A DNA stretch of 26,738 nucleotides from JANXQE01 sp035651635 (GTDB taxonomy: Bacteria > Verrucomicrobiota > Verrucomicrobiia > Limisphaerales > UBA8199). The stretch spans positions 1 to 26,738 of the forward strand of contig DASRFK010000111.1 in the NCBI GenBank assembly GCA_035651635.1, in the 5' to 3' direction. The translations under genes and the position numbers were made by a program. Shown here one piece after another: positions 24,464 through 26,738 of the stretch. Each line of letters begins with the position of its first letter. Position 1 is the first letter of the stretch. The notes below the pieces were generated by a model. That model was not told where the DNA came from and did no database searches. It saw only the letters and a program-made list of their open reading frames with translations.

Positions 24464-26738
24464 TTAAAGCAAGCGGACCCGATAGAACCGCATCAATCCG
24501 GCTTGAGCGGGCGGTTCAAGGTATGTGACTATTCCACCCGAGGCAGAAGTGCCCGTAGTCACCAGGCACCAGTTGCTCAAGTTCGTGGAAGTATCGATCG
24601 CATAGGCAGTGTTAGGCGGTACCGAAAATGAGAATCCGAACTGGCCGCTGGAATTAAATCCTGAGCCGCCCAGTAAAGGCGCTTTAAAGGCGATTTCCAG
24701 TTGAAACGGTCCGCCCCGGCCGCCGGGCCCATCGACTGAAATCTGGTACACAGCCCCTGCGGTTGCGGCAAAATCAGCGGTCGAAGCGAGGTTGTTGGTA
24801 TTCGGAACTCCTGGAGCGATAAGGGAAAGACCGTTCAATGCCGAACCGGTGTAGACGCCGAGAAGTGGCGAGAATCCGGCATTCGCAATCGTCACCTCCA
24901 CCATCCCGGCGCGGGGTGCCGCCCAGGCCCACCAAACTGAAGCACCGCCCGGGAATCCCGGCAAGACTGGCTCTCCGGGCTCCAGCGTCGCGTCGAGGTT
25001 TGAACCGTTGGTCAGGACTTGTGAACCACTAAGCGGGATCCGATTGGCAAAATCATCGTTGGGCGGCGAGACAACTGGAAGCATTTGCAGGGTAAGATAA
25101 CCCGCGGGGCCGAAACTGTGGCCAAGCGCAAGTTCATACTCAGACCCGGCGGTCGCGTTGAAGACCGTTTGGACGGTTGCAAGGATAACACCGTTGCTTG
25201 AAACACCGTTCTGCGATGCGCTGGCGACCGGGGCGAGATTGTCCACGGTCGTGCCAGTATAGAGTGCGGCAAACAGCCCGTAGTAAATGCCGCGACTATT
25301 CACGAGGAGCCTGTACTTTCCAGTAGCCGGTGGCGTCCATTTCCACCATACCGAGAAGCTGGGAAATTGGTTATCGTGGTTCGGCTCATTCGGCTCTACC
25401 GTCGCCCCAAAATCGTATCCGGCGGATTCAACAACGCCCGGAAGGACCGCGCGATTCGCGAAGTTGTCGTTTAGTGGCGGGACCGGTAAGACCGTTAAGG
25501 TAAATGGTGTCGAGGTGTTGGTTCGAGACGCATTACGGATCTCGGCGTAATAATTACCCGTTTGCGCTGGAGCCACGTTGCTCAGGGTGAGCGTGGCATT
25601 GGTGCCCGCGCCGCCAAGGCTGATTCCATTGAAATACCATTGGTAGGTTGGCGCAGGGTTGCCTGAAGCCACCAATCTGAGCACAAGGTTGGAGCCTTGC
25701 AAAACAGTCAGATTCGCAGGCTGCAATAGAATGACAGGCGCGGACGGGCCCGCGTCGAATCGGACCTCGTCCACCCAGGCGCCGTTTGTTAACGAAAAGA
25801 AACCCGCGACGTTCGTGAATGTCCAACGCAGAGTATGGCTGCCGGTGGGAAGAAAATAAACCTGGGGATCCCAGTCGGTCTCACCGGAAATCTTGTTGGC
25901 TTCACTGCCGTCAATCAGGAACCGGGCAAAATCAAAATTGGTATGGGAAGATGCTTTCCACCAAAAGCTCAGCGCGCCGGGCCCGGTAACCGGGGTTTGC
26001 ATCCCGGTGTCCTGTTGGGAATCGACCGGTCCGGTTTGAGCGGACGCAACGCCGTCGTGTGAAACATTGGTCTGGCCGAACCAACCGATCGCGCCGCTAC
26101 GGGTCCAGGTGAGCAATGGCGCATTGAGGGCATTCGACAGGGGCAAGCCGAAGGTGGCGGTGATCGACTTGTTGGCAGTCAGGGAAATGCTGTTCGTGGT
26201 GTTGGTGCCCGAAACAGCTCCGGTCCAAATAACGAAATAGTTGTTGGTGTCGGGCACGGCATTCAGCCCAACGCGCTGATTGTATGTGTACTTTGGCAGA
26301 TCGGGATTGCGAATGATGCTGCCACCACCGGACGACGTCGTGGTCAGCCTCGGAAGCAAAGAACTGCTGCTTGTCGGGTTGGTTCCGTCGCGATATTCGT
26401 CCAGGTTCGAGATGCCGTCGTGGTCGGGGTCGTCTGCGGGGTTGACGTCGAGGGTATCGAAGTAGCGTAACTTCCAAAGATCCGGCAGACCGTCCCCATA
26501 GGTATCCTTGAGCGGATCGGCCCAGACCTCGAACTTAACTTCATCCACCCAGGCCGCGTCGGCCGGCGCGTAGAGCGTGTTAATGTATTCGGAAACCTCG
26601 TTTCCACCTTTCTGATAAATCCAGCGCAGCCTGTTTGTGCCCGCGGGCAGGTAATACGTGCGCAATTGCCAGTCGGTGTTCGAACTAAGCTCCCCGGACC
26701 GTTGTGAATTGTTCAACCAGAAGAGCAGGTAATCCGCG
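24464..26738 (-). CDS. Large secreted Ig-type multidomain protein (5' end outside window)
   Basis: About 757 residues are visible; the frame is open to the window edge (ADYLLFW precedes the first possible TTG start), so the N-terminus is missing. Visible in order: the end of a beta-sandwich domain (DWQLRTYYLPAGTNRLRW, AAWVDEVKF); an Asp-rich, thrombospondin-type-3-like calcium segment (DTYGDGLPDLW, DDPDHDGISNLDEYRDGTNP); an InlB B-repeat-like strand (VGLNAVPDTNNYFVIWTGAV); a second beta-sandwich (GALSFWWKASSHTNFDFARF, GAWVDEVRFD); an Ig-like domain (PAPTYQWYFNG, QTGNYYAEI); two PPNDDFANR-type domains; and a C-terminal domain (TAYAIDTSTNLSNW ... RFYRVRLL) like that of the 1236-residue protein. 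The role is probably surface or secreted binding. No catalytic motif is seen. Confidence 0.85.
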   Translation of the reverse strand, partial: ADYLLFWLNNSQRSGELSSNTDWQLRTYYLPAGTNRLRWIYQKGGNEVSEYINTLYAPADAAWVDEVKFEVWADPLKDTYGDGLPDLWKLRYFDTLDVNPADDPDHDGISNLDEYRDGTNPTSSSSLLPRLTTTSSGGGSIIRNPDLPKYTYNQRVGLNAVPDTNNYFVIWTGAVSGTNTTNSISLTANKSITATFGLPLSNALNAPLLTWTRSGAIGWFGQTNVSHDGVASAQTGPVDSQQDTGMQTPVTGPGALSFWWKASSHTNFDFARFLIDGSEANKISGETDWDPQVYFLPTGSHTLRWTFTNVAGFFSLTNGAWVDEVRFDAGPSAPVILLQPANLTVLQGSNLVLRLVASGNPAPTYQWYFNGISLGGAGTNATLTLSNVAPAQTGNYYAEIRNASRTNTSTPFTLTVLPVPPLNDNFANRAVLPGVVESAGYDFGATVEPNEPNHDNQFPSFSVWWKWTPPATGKYRLLVNSRGIYYGLFAALYTGTTVDNLAPVASASQNGVSSNGVILATVQTVFNATAGSEYELALGHSFGPAGYLTLQMLPVVSPPNDDFANRIPLSGSQVLTNGSNLDATLEPGEPVLPGFPGGASVWWAWAAPRAGMVEVTIANAGFSPLLGVYTGSALNGLSLIAPGVPNTNNLASTADFAATAGAVYQISVDGPGGRGGPFQLEIAFKAPLLGGSGFNSSGQFGFSFSVPPNTAYAIDTSTNLSNWCLVTTGTSASGGIVTYLEPPAQAGLMRFYRVRLL

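Overview
The window looks like a chromosomal segment of a Verrucomicrobiota bacterium, probably from the Pedosphaera/Limisphaerales side of the phylum. This is inferred from gene content, not from a marker gene. The clues are a pseudopilin with a C-terminal H-X9-DG motif, a planctomycete-type cytochrome c domain fused to ankyrin repeats, an ECF sigma factor followed by a short one-pass membrane protein, an SGNH-hydrolase/TPR protein, and two large secreted multidomain proteins that share a C-terminal domain ending in FYR. The DNA is GC-rich. I saw no rRNA, tRNA, CRISPR array, phage gene or transposase.

Layout. Bases 1-283 hold a perfect inverted repeat and a 16-codon leader-like ORF. A diheme cytochrome/ankyrin/toroid protein follows (284-2589), broken by one frameshift. 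A pseudopilin (2717-3553) faces a very large secreted protein on the minus strand (3612-7322), built from four near-identical repeat units with an exact 834-bp period. A three-gene plus-strand operon follows (7663-10284): ECF sigma factor, short membrane protein, and a 543-residue anchored protein with a GspG-like tail. Next come a small SPW-repeat membrane protein (minus) and a CopA-type metal ATPase (11105-13447). A minus-strand SGNH/TPR gene (13469-15765) is split by a second one-base frameshift. Diverging from it is the DNA-repair pair uvrB-nth (15909-18707). A Tat-exported flavin reductase, a small conserved hypothetical protein, a tandem pair of ABC exporter half-transporters (20135-23819, minus) and a 4-oxalocrotonate tautomerase follow. 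The window ends inside a second large secreted Ig-type protein (24464 to the edge, minus).

How the genes work together. uvrB-nth is a plausible repair operon. The two ABC genes overlap and should form a heterodimer in which one subunit has an altered signature motif. The sigma factor and its overlapping membrane partner look like a sigma/anti-sigma pair. Most other genes are single transcription units for envelope or surface functions.

Non-genic structure. A MITE- or REP-like hairpin element occurs twice (10294-10411 and 19638-19755), each copy starting about 10 nt after a stop codon. A shorter GC-rich repeat occurs in two intergenic regions, in opposite orientation. Both frameshifts fit the loss of a single G from a G run, so sequencing or assembly error must be ruled out before either gene is called dead. 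I did not find a clear new defence or biosynthetic system. The best leads are the hairpin element family, the 834-bp repeat protein with the shared C-terminal domain, and the cytochrome-ankyrin-toroid fusion.
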